DNA of 64,000 bases from positions 37,990,720-38,054,719 of the forward strand of contig OZ018327.1 of assembly GCA_963969495.1 (NCBI GenBank), in the 5' to 3' direction. Below the pieces are notes generated by a model, which saw nothing but the letters and a program-made list of their open reading frames with translations, did not search any database and was not told the origin of the DNA. The position numbers were made by a program, and so were the translations under genes. This document shows positions 54,420 through 64,000 of the stretch, in pieces (the first letter of the stretch is position 1; every line of letters begins with the position of its first letter). The stretch comes from Ceratothoa steindachneri. Taxonomy: Eukaryota; Arthropoda; Malacostraca; Isopoda; Cymothoidae.

Positions 54420-55040
54420 AGGGGGGGGGGAACCTCCAATTTTTTCGATGGAGCTGCCCGAGGGTGGCTCCGTCGATGAGCAAGAGGGAATTAGGGGGAG
54501 AAATTTTTTTTTACATCATTGGGCATGGTAACCCTAAATTTTCTGCGGGACGCAATAGCTCACCACCTCTCACAGTTTCCCGCACTGAGAGAGGTGCTTA
54601 CAGGCCTGGCAGAGCCAGGCGCCACCATTTGGGACCACCCCTCCCGCCTGGTGGCCTGGCAGTCCATCGGCATGGCGGCTCCACCTTGAACACGGCGTAA
54701 AAGGATAGATTGTGAAGAGGAGAGGAAAAGGATGTGAGGAAGGTATGGGTGGGGATGAAGCAGGTTGTTAAAAAAAACATTTCAAACCGCAGCTCAGGGG
54801 TTAGGGAACGTTGTCCCCTGCCCCCTCAGCCCCGATCCGGGACGGTTGGCTTGAGAAGAAGGTCAGCATCTACCCTGTGAAATTAGAGGCTAACAAGAGA
54901 AAGTTCTGGGAGAGGTTGTATGAAAAGCGAGGAAACAAGTATTTTGAAGGAAGGAGAAGAGGCTAAGCTGGGGTTGGACGGGGTGCTGAGTCCCGTCAGC
55001 ACTGCGGCCAGGATGGCAAATCGCCACGCTCCTTACGGGG
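54420..55040 (-). other. LINE B 5' untranslated region
   Basis: No coding blocks. On the minus strand it starts CCCCGTAAGGAGCG right at the target duplication, so the 5' end of the element is probably intact or nearly so. It should contain the internal promoter. Confidence 0.7.
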
Positions 55041-56300
55041 GGCCTTTGATAAAGTGTTGCACTAGGGACTCTGTTGGAAACTCGCCAACAATACGGAGTT
55101 ACCTCTCTACACCAGAAGGCTCCTCTCGCACTACCTCACTGAACGGAGTTGCCACATAAAATACAACAATATCCTCTCACCACGCTCAGGCGTTCCCCAA
55201 GGAAGTGTACTGGCACCCACACTATATATTATGTTCACAAACGACAACCCACGCCCACTCGAAAACTGATGCCACACATACACAGTGGCCTACGTCGATG
55301 ACGAGACCATTCTCGTCAGTGGCCGAGGTCTAGAAGAAATCGCGCCCACGCATAAACAATACTAGACGATAAGACAGATTTCGAGGATAAATGGCTGATT
55401 GCCACGAATCCTCAGAAGACACAGATGACACTCTACGGCGCTAGAGATCACTTCATGCACAACCTACAAATCTTCTCACACACACACCAGACATGAACCC
55501 CCTAAACCCAACAAGGCTCAAATACACTTAATATACAAAAATCCTGGGGGTAACTTTAGACAAGACCCTCAGGTTCAATATACACCAAAACATAACACAA
55601 GCAAGAGCCTCACAAATAAACACATCGCTAGGCAGGTTTTACTCTGCGAGCAAAAGACTAAAGCTACACCGCTATAAAGCACTCGTGCGACCTATTCTCA
55701 CGTACGACCCAATGTCACTCGTAGCCGCGAGTTACACATGAAAGCGGAAGGCTCAGCGCATTCAGAACTCTGCTCTGAAGCGCGCTTGCCACTCTCCGTT
55801 GTACTCGAGAATGGCCGCACTACACGACAACAACAAATTAGTACCCCTCAACACATGCGCTCACACCAGACTCACAAAACAACTCGGGAAACTCGCCACA
55901 GACCCATTATACACTGAACTGCATGTAAGAAGGTATGCAATGGCACCGCTATACCCCGCGGCCCATGGGACTGTTTAAGCCACCAAGACTCTGTTAAAAA
56001 TATTATGACCAACTGCTACCCATACTGTTCTTCGCATAACCAAAAGGCATCATGAATAACGCGTTTCCGACTGAGTAGACAGCCTCGCCCTCCTAACCTG
56101 CCTCCAACCGTCGTCCAGTCATATAAAAGCACGAGATCAACGCAGCCACAATAACACCACGCATCGGTGTATAGCCACGGACCTATCAACTCTTGCTATC
56201 TTTTCTTAAGTGATTTGCGCAAACTTCCTCTATGACTACCTGATCGCCTGTGTTACACACAGCGATCCCTCTCTGTCCTTTCTATAAACAAAAGTAAAAA
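55041..56300 (+). mobile_element. LINE A, 3' portion after the nested insertion
   Basis: Resumes with the duplicated GGCCTTTGATA (55041-55051) and ends near 56300, where coding similarity stops and an AT-rich region begins. Base composition (C/A-rich) matches the 5' portion. Confidence 0.85.
55052..56000 (+). pseudogene. LINE A reverse transcriptase, C-terminal half
   Basis: Reads CWKLANNTELPLYTRRLLSH and YLTERS near 55075, then SGVPQGSVLAPTLYIMFTND near 55185, then YTVAYVDDETILVSGRGLEE near 55280, with the active-site YVDD intact. Further: ILGVTLDKTLRFNIHQNITQ near 55545, KRLKLHRYKALVRPILTYDP near 55655 and RKAQRIQNSALKRAC near 55745. Joined to 47350-48172 this completes the RT domain order. 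Scattered stops (about six). Confidence 0.88.
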
Positions 56301-56477
56301 GCAAGACGGGCATTCGGTAGTTTCCTTGTGTAGGTGGAGTCAAGGTGAGTATGTTTAAATGCCTTTCTTTTTAAACATCTTTTTAATAAGTTAAATGAAT
56401 TTATATTTTTTAATGTATTTTAATTGTTAATAGGCATTTATTTAACAAATGTAATGATTTTAGTGATGTGCTATGCA
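56301..56477. other. No gene seen
   Basis: AT-rich spacer between LINE A and the hAT terminus. Confidence 0.6.
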
Positions 56478-56805
56478 CAAAGGTGGCACTAAATACATTT
56501 AAAGTATTTAAATACTAAATATTAAATAGATGAGAAAATTGTATTTAGATACTAAATACTAAATACATTTCGAAATTGTATTTAGTATTTAAATACTAAA
56601 TACATTAAATGTATTTAGATACATTTTTAAATAAATTTTAAATACATGATATATAATGACAATCGATAAGGACCATTGGTATCACAACCCCAAAATATCC
56701 ATTAAAATGAAATTGTATATTTTAATTACTAATGTATCATTTGATGACAATTGGACTTGGTACTAGAAAAAATATAGAAAGTTCCATAGAATGAAATTTT
56801 AGTTA

Positions 56806-58200
56806 GCTATTTATATCAGCCTTACATTTAAGTAATATCAGTTGCTGAAATATTTCGGCAGATAAAGAACTCCGTTTTGGAGATAAGGTCAATCCTCCTA
56901 AAGAGAAGAGCCGTTCCACAGGAGCTGACGACGGAAGGGTGGTGTTGTATTTAATAAATAACTTTTTTAGGTTTGGATACCTATCTAAACTTTGAAGTGT
57001 TTTATTTGAATTTTGAAGGTAACTGAACAATTCTAAATCTGCGGTTGATCGTGTTTGAGTGGGTTTTGTAAATCCAAAATAATCGTCACTGTGCGATACA
57101 CGACTGGATGATTCAGCTTCGGGTCCCTCTGCTAAAGTCTCAATCACTTGAATCATAATATTTTTAACAGAGTCTTGGTGGCTTAAACAGTCCCATGAAA
57201 TACTGATATCTAACCAGCGTAGTTTGAAAAATGGATGGCTTGTTGATGCAATAATGGCATCTGTAACGCTGGCTTCATTTGCCAGGGTCAAATAAGATTG
57301 GTACCGCTTTCCAAAGACCTTAGTGACTGCACTTAGAAGTGGTTGGCAAAATTTGAGAGAACGTGACTGAAAGCTCTTCAGCCTTTTTTCCACAGTGAGC
57401 AAGGCAGGGAGAAATTCTCCATAAAAACAGTTTTGCTCTCCCTGTAGGCGATCAATTTCCACTGCAATAGGAGCTAAAACTGAGACAAACTTCCCAAGAA
57501 ATTCAATTTCGTGACTTGTGAATACTGGAAGTTCAAGAGACGTCATGAGTTGATGTAATTTGTCCTTGCGTTTTAAATGTAATAAAAAAGCATCAAACAG
57601 AGAGTTCCACCTTGTAATTCAAGGCACCTTTAATGAGCAATTGATAAAAGTTTTGATAATCTCTGCTGATTTTGGACGACCGCTTTTGTTCCATAATGCT
57701 GAGCATTTCCCCATCGCAGCATGATTGATATTTGCAAAAGAAGATATTTTCAGTGCCTATTTTGCATCAGTTGTGGCGACGAGATCGAGTGTGTGTGAAG
57801 CACAGCGCACATGCTTAGGTAGGCTGAAGCTGCATGGGCCAGACGAAAGGTCTTCTTTCTGATCTAAGGCACTTCTCATTGAGAATCTATCCTCCAGCTC
57901 GTGCTTATCCTGATCCTCTTCACCTATCTGGATTCCATCTTCTGAATCTGCGGACACATTTGCAGCAGTAACTCCAAATTCCTTAAAAGCTTTAACGAAA
58001 TTAGAGCCGTTTTCAGTGACGGTGCTCGTGATTTTCTGCAGGGGGATATCGTATTCATTGATGATATTCTCTTAATGTAGCTATCTATGTTCTCCTTTTA
58101 AGCGACAACATGCCAATACTCCACTGTGACGGACAAGAGCAGCTTCCTTCAAGTTTTGTCTCATAAATGTTTTCCTAAAGTTTACATATTAATATAATCG
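56806..58200 (-). pseudogene. hAT transposase, catalytic and C-terminal part (left copy)
   Basis: Minus strand. Near 58020: INEYDIPLQKITSTVTENGS and NFVKAF, the TDNGSNF catalytic block with Asp changed to Glu. 57957-57757: LPKHVRCASHTLDLVATTDA, the conserved Cys-His block. After a stop: SALWNKSGR and TRWNSLFDAFLLHLK. The 247-codon frame 57546-56803 is intact: FLGKFVSVLAPIAVEIDRLQ, YFGF, SLDRYPNLKKLFIKYNTTLP, SSAPVERLFSLGGLTLSPKR and SSLSAEIFQQLILLK. The last part is the hAT dimerisation domain. Two or three stops and a frameshift upstream, but the C-terminus is clean. Confidence 0.9.
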
Positions 58201-59089
58201 AGATAAATTCCACTAACAAATAGGTCTGCTTTCAGCCAAGAGCTGATAACTCACTGAGTGAAAAGACGTTTTCAATTTCATATTAACATACCTAATGAAC
58301 TGTAACGCCCAAAAAACTGTGACAAGTTGACCAAATATATGCAGTAAGACAAAAAATAAGAGGTGCTGTCTAGTTTATTCTTCAGTAGAGCTCTTGTCAC
58401 TTTCTCTTCTTCTACAAGATTTCAGCCTAGCGTCCGCCTTGAAATGACGTCAACTGAAGAATTTAGACCGACGGTAGTGGAATGTGTGATTATTGTAAGT
58501 GAAGTTGATTTTCACAGTGAAATGAGAATATATGGTATGCATATAAAATTTTATATATAAAATATAGTTATATGAATATCCTATAGCTATATAGGACTAG
58601 TACATTAATTCATAAATATAAAATTAATCATTCATATTCAGAATTAAATAGTAAAATATTGAATTTCAGTATTGTTAGGAATATATACATTATCAAGCTT
58701 TATTTCCTACATTTTTAACGGGCGGGCATGCTAGTTTTGACATACTGATACAGAGGTATTGCTACTATAAGGAAATATATCGTTATAGGAATTCATCTAA
58801 TAACTACATATAATCGATCAATAATTGTTCTAATTATTCCTCAAAAATTATATTGAATAATATCTTCAAGTAAATGATAGCGCGCTTTAATAATATATGC
58901 ATGTGGATTCTCATGAAACTATTGCAATATATTAAATTGTTGTTTGTATATGTCTTCCTTTATTTATCTTCGTTATATCGCCTACGTAGTGACCAATGAT
59001 CCGAACGTTTTACGATTCGGTCGTGATAAGAGCTTAACTTGTACTATTAATACTATAAATGTAAACAACATTTGTAACTCAGAACTCAC

Positions 59090-59348
59090 CTTTAATTAAT
59101 CTCACAAAAGCTGGTTGTTCCATGATTGATAGGGGATGCACATCTTGTCTGATAAAATCTTCAATCAGCTTATCAACAACAGATTGTTTGACCTGCTTAG
59201 TATTCACCGCAAAACACTACGATAATGTCTTTACTTTAACACCGCTGCATGAAGGACCATCGTCTAATACTGAACATTTTCTTTTCGAATATTTTCTTCG
59301 AGCTGTTACGTAGTCATCCTCTTTTTGCACCAAAGCAGGATGCTTTCT
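59090..59348 (-). pseudogene. hAT transposase exon 2 (left copy)
   Basis: Acceptor TTTATCAACAG just before RKHPALVQKEDDYVTARRKY; then CSVLDDGPSCSGVKVKTLS, a stop, and KQVKQSVVDKLIEDFIRQDV, ending RLIKG at donor GTGAGT. The same splice sites are present in the right copy. Confidence 0.82.
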
Positions 59349-59604
59349 CTGTTGATAAATGTACATGATCAGATAAATGAAGGAAATTTGTTTTACTTTG
59401 CCATAGTTCACGTTAGAATCAATCAGCATATACTATAAATAAAGGTGTTGCAAAAGGAAGCAGATAGGTTCGTGCATGGTAAACCTACGCTACATAATAT
59501 TATCTTAGCTACTAGCAATTTTTGCCATTTTTTTAAGAATAAAAACAGTGAACTTGGCAATTTAATTAATTATCATATAATTGTCTTTAATAAATTTTTA
59601 CATT

Positions 59605-59735
59605 CGAATGAATGCGTAGATTGGAAGTAGCATTGCTCGCCGCAGAGATTTCACCATTTTATGATATACATACATACTTCACTTTTTTCCGTCGAAATAT
59701 TTCACTCTAAAAGATTTACCATCATTTACTTCGTA
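59605..59735 (-). pseudogene. hAT transposase exon 1 remnant (left copy)
   Basis: Nucleotide match to 60235-60353 of the right copy, but frameshifted, with the donor changed from AAGGTAAG to ATGTAAA. Confidence 0.75.
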
Positions 59736-60128
59736 ATGATCATTATAGATAATTATAAAAAAATATGTATTTATTTTATTGGATAATCAGAGGTTGGCAG
59801 TATTTAAATGTTGTGTATTTAAATACATTTTTAGATTCAAGATTGTATTTTAAAATACATTTGAACTCATGTATTTAAATACTTTCGAATGTATTTAAAT
59901 ACAATGTATTTAAATACTTTTTGCAAATACTTCACTGATAATAGGTTTATATGGCTGTTAGGAACGTGTAATGCATGTTTTAGCTTGTCGCAACTAATAT
60001 GACACAAACGCTTGACTGCGTGAGCCAGTGAGGGAAGATTGATTGCATCAGTTCAAATTCAATTAACAGATGGTCACAGTTGTGTTCGGTTGTATAGTGA
60101 GAGCGCTCAGCGTTATTTCAACTGCTGA

Positions 60129-60866
60129 ATGGCAACTTCAGCTTCTTCGAAAGAGTGTGAAATGGAGAGATTAGACAATAATAAAGACAGGGTAGATAAA
60201 TAATCATGTAATTATAGTCATCCTTTACTAGATAGTAAATCTTTTAGAGTGAAATCTTCCAAAGGAAAAAAAGTGAAGTGTGTATGTTTATCATGCAATG
60301 GCGAAATCTCTGCGGCGAGCAATGCTACTTCCAATCTACGCATTCATTTGAAGGTAAGAATGTATTAAAGCTAATTATATGATACTTAATTGAATTGACA
60401 AGTTTCACTATTTCTTATTTTTTAAAAATGGTAAAATTGCTAGTAACTAAGATAATTTTATGTAGCGTAGGTTTACCATGCACGAATCTACCTGCTTCCT
60501 TTTGCAATACCTTTATTGATAGTATATGGTGATTGAATTTAACGTGAATTATGGCAACGTGAAACAAATGTCCTTCAATTATCTGATCATGTACATTTAT
60601 CAACAGAGAAAGCATCCTGCTTTCGGTGCAAAAAGCGGATAGCTACGCGACAGGTCAAAGAAAATATTCAAAAGGAAAATATTCAGTATTAGACGATGGT
60701 CCTTCATGCAGCGGTGTTAAAGTAAAGACATTACCGGAGTGTTTTGCGGTGAATACTAAGAAGGTCAAACAATCTGTTGTTGATAAGCTGATTGCAGATT
60801 TTATCATACAAGGTGTGCATCCTCTATCAACTATGGAGCAACTAGCTCTTCTGAGATTAATTAAAG
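60129..60866 (+). pseudogene. hAT transposase exons 1-2 with BED zinc finger (right copy)
   Basis: The ATG at 60129 opens MATSASSKECEMERLDNNKD. One stop at 60201 breaks exon 1, then VKCVCLSCNGEISAASNATS and NLRIHLK run to donor AAG|GTAAGA. Intron 1 is 60354-60606, ending TTTATCAACAG. Exon 2 starts RKHPAF, so splicing completes the BED finger CLSC with HLKRKH. A one-base insertion near 60622 shifts the frame. The 83-codon frame 60626-60877 continues YSVLDDGPSCSGVKVKTLPE and ADFIIQGVHPLSTMEQLALL to donor AAAG|GTGAGT. The BED finger binds the element ends. Confidence 0.88.
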
Positions 60867-61054
60867 GTGAGTTCTGAGTTACAAATGTCGTTTACAATTA
60901 GAGTATTAATAGTACAAGTTAAGCTCTTATAACGACCGAATACTAAAGCGTTCGGATCATTGGTCATTACATATGCTATATAATTAAATAAAGGAATATA
61001 TATACAAACAACATAGGTTAATATATTGCAATAATTTTATGAGAATCCACATAT

Positions 61055-61872
61055 ACGAGAATAATTCCCTCCGAATCCCAAAAAACTGTAGCCATTATCT
61101 TCTTAACGGACCTCTCTGTCTTGAACTTGATAGGCCCTGCTGCCCCCCTTGGGTGCCACTCTTTTGATTGATTTTTACTTTCAGGATCAAACTGATACAC
61201 CCAAGTTTCATCTCCCGTTACGAGGCGCTCAAAAAAACTATCCTCGTTTGCTTCAATCTTGGTCAAAATAGCCAAAGAAAGGTTGGCCCTATGATTCAGC
61301 TGGTCTTCTCGCAACGCTTTTGGGACCCAACGTGCTGAAAGCTTGCTCAGGCCAAGATTTTCAGTTAGAATTCCAAATGCTGAGCCATGAGAGATTTCAC
61401 ATGCATTGGCAACTTCATCAATAGTAATACGGCGATCTTTATCCACTAGATTCCTCACAAGCTCGACATTTTCTGGGTTAATGGAGGTGGAGGGTCTCCC
61501 TTCACGTGGATCATCTTCAACTTCTTCTCTGCCCCCCTTGAAGCGCTTAATCCAGTCGTAAACTACCGCTCTACATGGCGAAGAGTCACCATAAACCTGT
61601 TGTAGAGCGTCAATAATCTTAACAGGCTTCCAATCAAGTTTAGTCAGGAATTTAATGTTCGCTCTTATCTCAAAATTTGCCATTTTATGGGTTCAAAAAA
61701 GTAACCTTTTTGAAGCACATCTAATACAAAGAGTCTCGACAAATTGAATGACGAATTTTGTAGGAATTGTTCAGAAAACATGAAAGTCGTGTTTGACCCT
61801 GTATTTACTTGTACAAAATCGAACATTTCAATAATCTGGCATTTGTCTGAGAACTTTTTTACTCACCTACGT
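61055..61872 (-). mobile_element. Mariner fragment inserted in the right hAT copy
   Basis: Interrupts hAT intron 2: in the left copy CACATG and CATATATTATTAAAGCGC are adjacent. The high end begins (minus strand) TACGTAGGTGAGTAAAAAAG, a plausible terminal repeat. The low end lacks a matching repeat and breaks inside the gene, so only the 5' ~60% is present. Confidence 0.85.
61060..61683 (-). CDS. Truncated mariner transposase, open frame of 221 codons
   Basis: The minus ATG at 61683 opens MANFEIRANIKFLTKLDWKP. The helix-turn-helix region reads RAVVYDWIKRFKGGREEVED and DPREGRPSTS, then NVELVRNLVDKDRRITIDEV. RLVTGDETWVYQFDPESKNQ carries the first catalytic Asp, then ERSVKKIMATVFWDSEGIIL. The last ~11 residues come from hAT flank, and the second and third Asp blocks are absent. 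No internal stop over 210 codons makes this the best preserved reading frame of a DNA transposon here, suggesting a fairly recent insertion or truncation. It belongs to a different mariner lineage from the one at 30832. Confidence 0.87.
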
Positions 61873-62065
61873 ATATATTCTTAAAGCGCGCTATCATTTA
61901 CTTGAAGATATTATTAACTGATAATTTTTGAGGAATAATTAGTACAATTATTGATCGATTATATGTAGTTATTAGATAAATTCATATAACTATGTATTTC
62001 TTTATACTAGCAATACTTGTATAACATTATGTCAAAACAAGCATGCCCGCCCGTCAAAAATGTAG

Positions 62066-62327
62066 CACTGTTAGGTCTCTTAGAGCTAGGTTCTTTTCTC
62101 ATATGGGGATTAGTTGGCGCACAAACAAAATATTAAATAAAAAGGAAAAGTCATCTATTAGGGAACACACCATAAGCTGTAAAACTGACATTTATATTGA
62201 GGATTTTCCAGTATTAGCCTTTAACAACAACAAACATTGCCTAAGAACCCTCGAATCTTTATATATCAAACACTACAAACCTACACTCAATGAAGATTTA
62301 AGGGCAATATCATTATTAATTAACTAA
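62066..62327 (+). pseudogene. PLE3 GIY-YIG endonuclease C-terminal part
   Basis: Reads RSLRARFFSHMGISWRTNKI, SSIREHTISCKTDIYIEDFP, LRTLESLYIKHYKPTLNEDL and ends LLIN with a TAA. Arg, His and Glu (LESLYI) of the GIY-YIG fold are present; the N-terminal VY and YIG strands are missing. Open for its whole length. Confidence 0.83.
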
Positions 62328-62783
62328 TTCTAACTACAGTTTGTTAGTTGGTTTGCTTTTCAACAAACCAAGCGTCACTATAACCTATAAATACTGGCCC
62401 CTTGGTAAACCCACCATTCACTCTCTAGGATGGATCCACTTTAGTAAGTACCAAAATTTACCGTTTTTATATTAAATGTTTTTTAACTCTTACAGTCTTT
62501 ACAAAATTAAAAACAAAGTTTAAATTTAATATCTTTAAATAATGCCAGGTCAATTTCTTTTATAGTTTTTAATTAATTTCTGCAATAAACCTTAAATTTA
62601 TTAACTAATTTTTGAGTCAGTTTTAAAGCAAATTTAACTGTTACCAAGTCATATTTAATAACAAAAAATTTAACTCATAGTACATTTTACTGATATTTTA
62701 TAATTGGTCACTATTTAAAATAATTTTTTGTTGGCACTTTCAAGTTTTCTTCAGATGTATTAACTTTGTAAACTTTTTCTAGC

Positions 62784-62814
62784 CTGAAGATGAAAACTTG
62801 TAGTTTTTGAAACG
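62784..62814 (+). other. Hammerhead-ribozyme-like core (copy 4)
   Basis: CTGAAGA, then TG, a stem AAAAC/GTTTT with loop TTGTA, then GAAACG. Followed ~60 bp later by (TA)n. Confidence 0.5.
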
Positions 62815-62870
62815 TAGTGAAAAATTAAAAGATGCTGCATCCGTTTATCGTGGCTCTGGGATTTATCCTC

Positions 62871-62875
<5 letters not shown>

Positions 62876-62914
<39 letters not shown>
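62876..62914. repeat. (TA)n tract shared by two converging PLEs
   Basis: Lies between PLE3 (+) and PLE4 (-) 3' ends. Confidence 0.96.
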
Positions 62915-62917
<3 letters not shown>

Positions 62918-62995
62918 CTGAAGAACTCAATATCGAGTTATGGTATATGATAGTGAAACCACTGTATAGGAGCATAGAATTTAATTGCGAAACTA

Positions 62996-63027
62996 GTTTC
63001 GGTTGAAGTTTACCATACCTTCTTCAG
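62996..63027 (-). other. Hammerhead-ribozyme-like core (copy 5)
   Basis: Minus strand CTGAAGA, A, stem GGT/ACC around a 13-base loop, then GAAAC followed by TAGTTTCG, which could give a tiny stem III. About 85 bp upstream of (TA)n on that strand. Confidence 0.45.
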
Positions 63028-63129
63028 TCATATACTGAGACTGAAATGAACAACATAAGTTATTAAATATCTCAAAATCCCAGCCCCCCTCCCCCGGAGA
63101 AAAAGGGTCATTAATTAAGAGGTGTGGTT

Positions 63130-63485
63130 CTAAGATCATTAACTAAACTTTATAATCAGGTTCTGGGAATAGGAGCTACATTTAAATTGACCATCCAAAA
63201 GATTAAAATCGGGAATTTCTTCTATTAGTATCAATTCTACAATTTTTCTTTTACGGAAATCTTTACAATTATATATAATTTGGGGCTTTGGATAATCTAG
63301 TTGATGGTTTTAATTGCTAATATGGTTAAAAATACGGGATGTTGTACTTCCTCGCCTGACATCACCTTTGTTTTCGTATATCCGTTTTTGTTTAATGTTC
63401 TCCCAGTCTCTCCTATGTAGAATGAGGGACAGTTAGTGGATCCACACGGAATTGCATATACGCCCTCCTCATTTGGCTGATCCTT
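63130..63485 (-). pseudogene. PLE4 GIY-YIG endonuclease
   Basis: Minus strand. EEGVYAIPCGSTNCPSFYIG and ETGRTLN give both GIY-YIG motifs. After a frameshift: RRGSTTSRIFNHI, LDYPKPQIIYNCKDF and KRKIVELILIEEIPDFNLLD. This is the PLE type with IPC and FYIGETGR, a different PLE lineage from PLE1 and PLE3. Confidence 0.85.
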
Positions 63486-64000
63486 GTGCTTGGTCGAAGT
63501 GAAAGATTTAAGGATGGAAAAAGGGTATTTAAACGAGGCTCGACCTGGAGAAATAACTGTTTACTCCTTCGAGGAGGGAAGAGAACGGGAGGGATAGACA
63601 ATTCATGTTTCTTACTTTGTTTTTATCCTTGGGACGGTAGTTTGTAGAGTTAGCTTAAGATAAACTCTCATTGATGATGTGGAGAGGATAATTTAATTCA
63701 ATGAATCCTCTGGTTATATATGTAATCTCGTTTTCTAGAAAGCAAGAATCACATATTCTAAGTGCTCTCAAAAACATACTTGATGCAACGGCTTTTTTAA
63801 TATTAACATCATAATGTGAAAAGAAATGGATATAAGAGTTAGAATGAGTCGGTTTACGGTACATAGTGAACCTAATTTGATCAAAGACTTACAATTTTAA
63901 CATCGAGAAAGGCTATACAATTATCTTTTTCCCCTTCTACCTTAAAATTGATGGTGGGATGGAGGTGGTTAAGATTTTTGAGGAAATCGTCGAATGAATT
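63486..64000 (-). pseudogene. PLE4 reverse transcriptase C-terminal part
   Basis: Minus strand. Near 63960: INFKVEGEKDNCIAFLDVKI, the LPFLDV block. 63864-63655: MYRKPTHSNSYIHFFSHYDV, NIKKAVASSMFLRALRICDS and ENEITYITRGFIELNYPLHI. Then a Phe/Pro/Ser-rich linker (63601-63490) to the endonuclease. Frames change at least twice. Confidence 0.83.

Larger units (their letters stand above)
48173..55040 (-). mobile_element. LINE B, near full-length non-LTR retrotransposon nested in LINE A
   Basis: 6,868 bp on the minus strand between 11-bp target duplications. Order from 55040 downward: ~620 bp of 5' untranslated sequence, ORF1 with zinc knuckles, AP endonuclease, RT, RNase H, C-terminal Cys/His region, a stop at 48259, and a short 3' end finishing in an A-rich stretch (AAAAAAATAATATA). 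A full set of domains with target duplications shows retrotransposition of a nearly complete copy. An RNase H domain points to the I/LOA-like side of the I/jockey group. Frameshifts and stops make the copy inactive. Confidence 0.92.
56478..59745 (-). mobile_element. hAT transposon, left copy (minus strand), 5' end missing
   Basis: The low-coordinate end begins CAAAGGTGGCACTAAATACA, a hAT-type terminus (usually CAGAGGTG). Next to it are many GTATTTAAATAC words, also found beside the right copy's CAGAGGTTGGCAGTATTTAA. The gene reads leftward: decayed exon 1 (59735-59605), intron, exon 2 (59348-59090), intron 2, and a large C-terminal exon (about 58200-56806). The 5' terminal repeat and promoter are absent; homology to the right copy ends near 59745. 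From 59735 to about 58706 it is an inverted repeat of the right copy. Confidence 0.87.
59788..62062 (+). mobile_element. hAT transposon, right copy (plus strand), 3' part missing
   Basis: Begins CAGAGGTTGGCAGTATTTAA, a good hAT terminus. Then come GTATTTAAATAC repeats, a promoter region, exon 1 (60129-60353), intron 1, exon 2 (60607-60866) and intron 2. It breaks at 62062 against a PLE fragment, before any catalytic exon. A mariner fragment (61055-61872) sits in intron 2. With the left copy it forms inverted arms around a 490-bp centre that only the right copy has. Confidence 0.87.
62063..62875 (+). mobile_element. Penelope-like element PLE3, 3' end
   Basis: Starts inside a GIY-YIG domain, ends with 3' untranslated sequence and a hammerhead-like core (62784-62814) before a (TA)n tract. 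The 5' truncation point is the right end of the hAT homology. Confidence 0.82.
62915..64000 (-). mobile_element. Penelope-like element PLE4, minus strand, cut by window edge
   Basis: Minus strand: RT C-terminal blocks near 63950-63650, GIY-YIG domain near 63480-63130, 3' untranslated region, hammerhead-like core at 63027-62996, then (TA)n. The rest of the RT lies beyond 64000. Confidence 0.85.

Overview
This 64-kb window is eukaryotic, animal-type repeat DNA. I recognise no host gene in it. Almost every readable protein fragment belongs to a transposable element: Penelope-like elements (PLE), Ty3/gypsy LTR elements, several non-LTR (LINE) families, Tc1-like and mariner-like DNA transposons, a hAT transposon and a tRNA-derived SINE. 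The mix of mariner, Tc1, PLE with a GIY-YIG endonuclease, I/jockey-like LINEs and very long (TA)n microsatellites suggests an arthropod, perhaps a crustacean. That is inference from composition; no marker gene fixes the species. Nearly all open frames are broken, so this is old, nested, probably heterochromatic or intergenic sequence.

Layout. 1-8.6 kb: two PLE copies (+), a decayed gene of an unrecognised TE-like family (-), a LINE 3' end inside a degenerate AATCAA array, a PLE-like terminus and a decayed Tc1 gene (-). 9.0-18.6 kb: a Tc1 element (+), a gypsy element G1 (-) with a LINE inserted in its leader, and a second Tc1 (+). 18.9-28.1 kb: a LINE RT remnant (+), minisatellites, gypsy element G2 (+) inserted in a ~50-bp minisatellite, and a probable solo LTR inserted in an ACTCAC-rich array. 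28.8-34.4 kb: more minisatellites, a mariner with both terminal repeats, and a SINE. 34.5-40.6 kb: a fold-back palindrome and gypsy element G3 with both LTRs, a polypurine tract and a 5-bp target duplication. 41.6-43.4 kb: two decayed DDE transposases. 44.3-56.3 kb: LINE A (+) split by a nearly full-length LINE B (-), with an 11-bp target duplication. 56.5-62.1 kb: two hAT copies head to head, one carrying a mariner fragment. 62.1-64 kb: two PLEs meeting tail to tail at one (TA)n tract.

Three patterns stand out. First, all three gypsy copies place integrase directly after protease. G1 goes on from integrase to RT and RNase H, and in G1 and G3 the RNase H end lies at the element's 3' end. The family order is therefore gag-PR-IN-RT-RH, the copia-like order known from the Gmr1 clade of Ty3/gypsy elements. 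Second, five copies of a hammerhead-ribozyme-like core (CTGANGA, hairpin, GAAAC) all lie 50-180 bp upstream of a (TA)n tract, four or five of them at PLE-like 3' ends. Third, at least four simple or minisatellite arrays are each interrupted by one clean element insertion.

The elements do not form a host pathway. Their relations are those of nesting: target duplications, shared terminal sequences and inverted arms give the order of insertions. All alignments to families were made by eye from remembered motifs, so clade names are tentative and coordinates of decayed parts are approximate.
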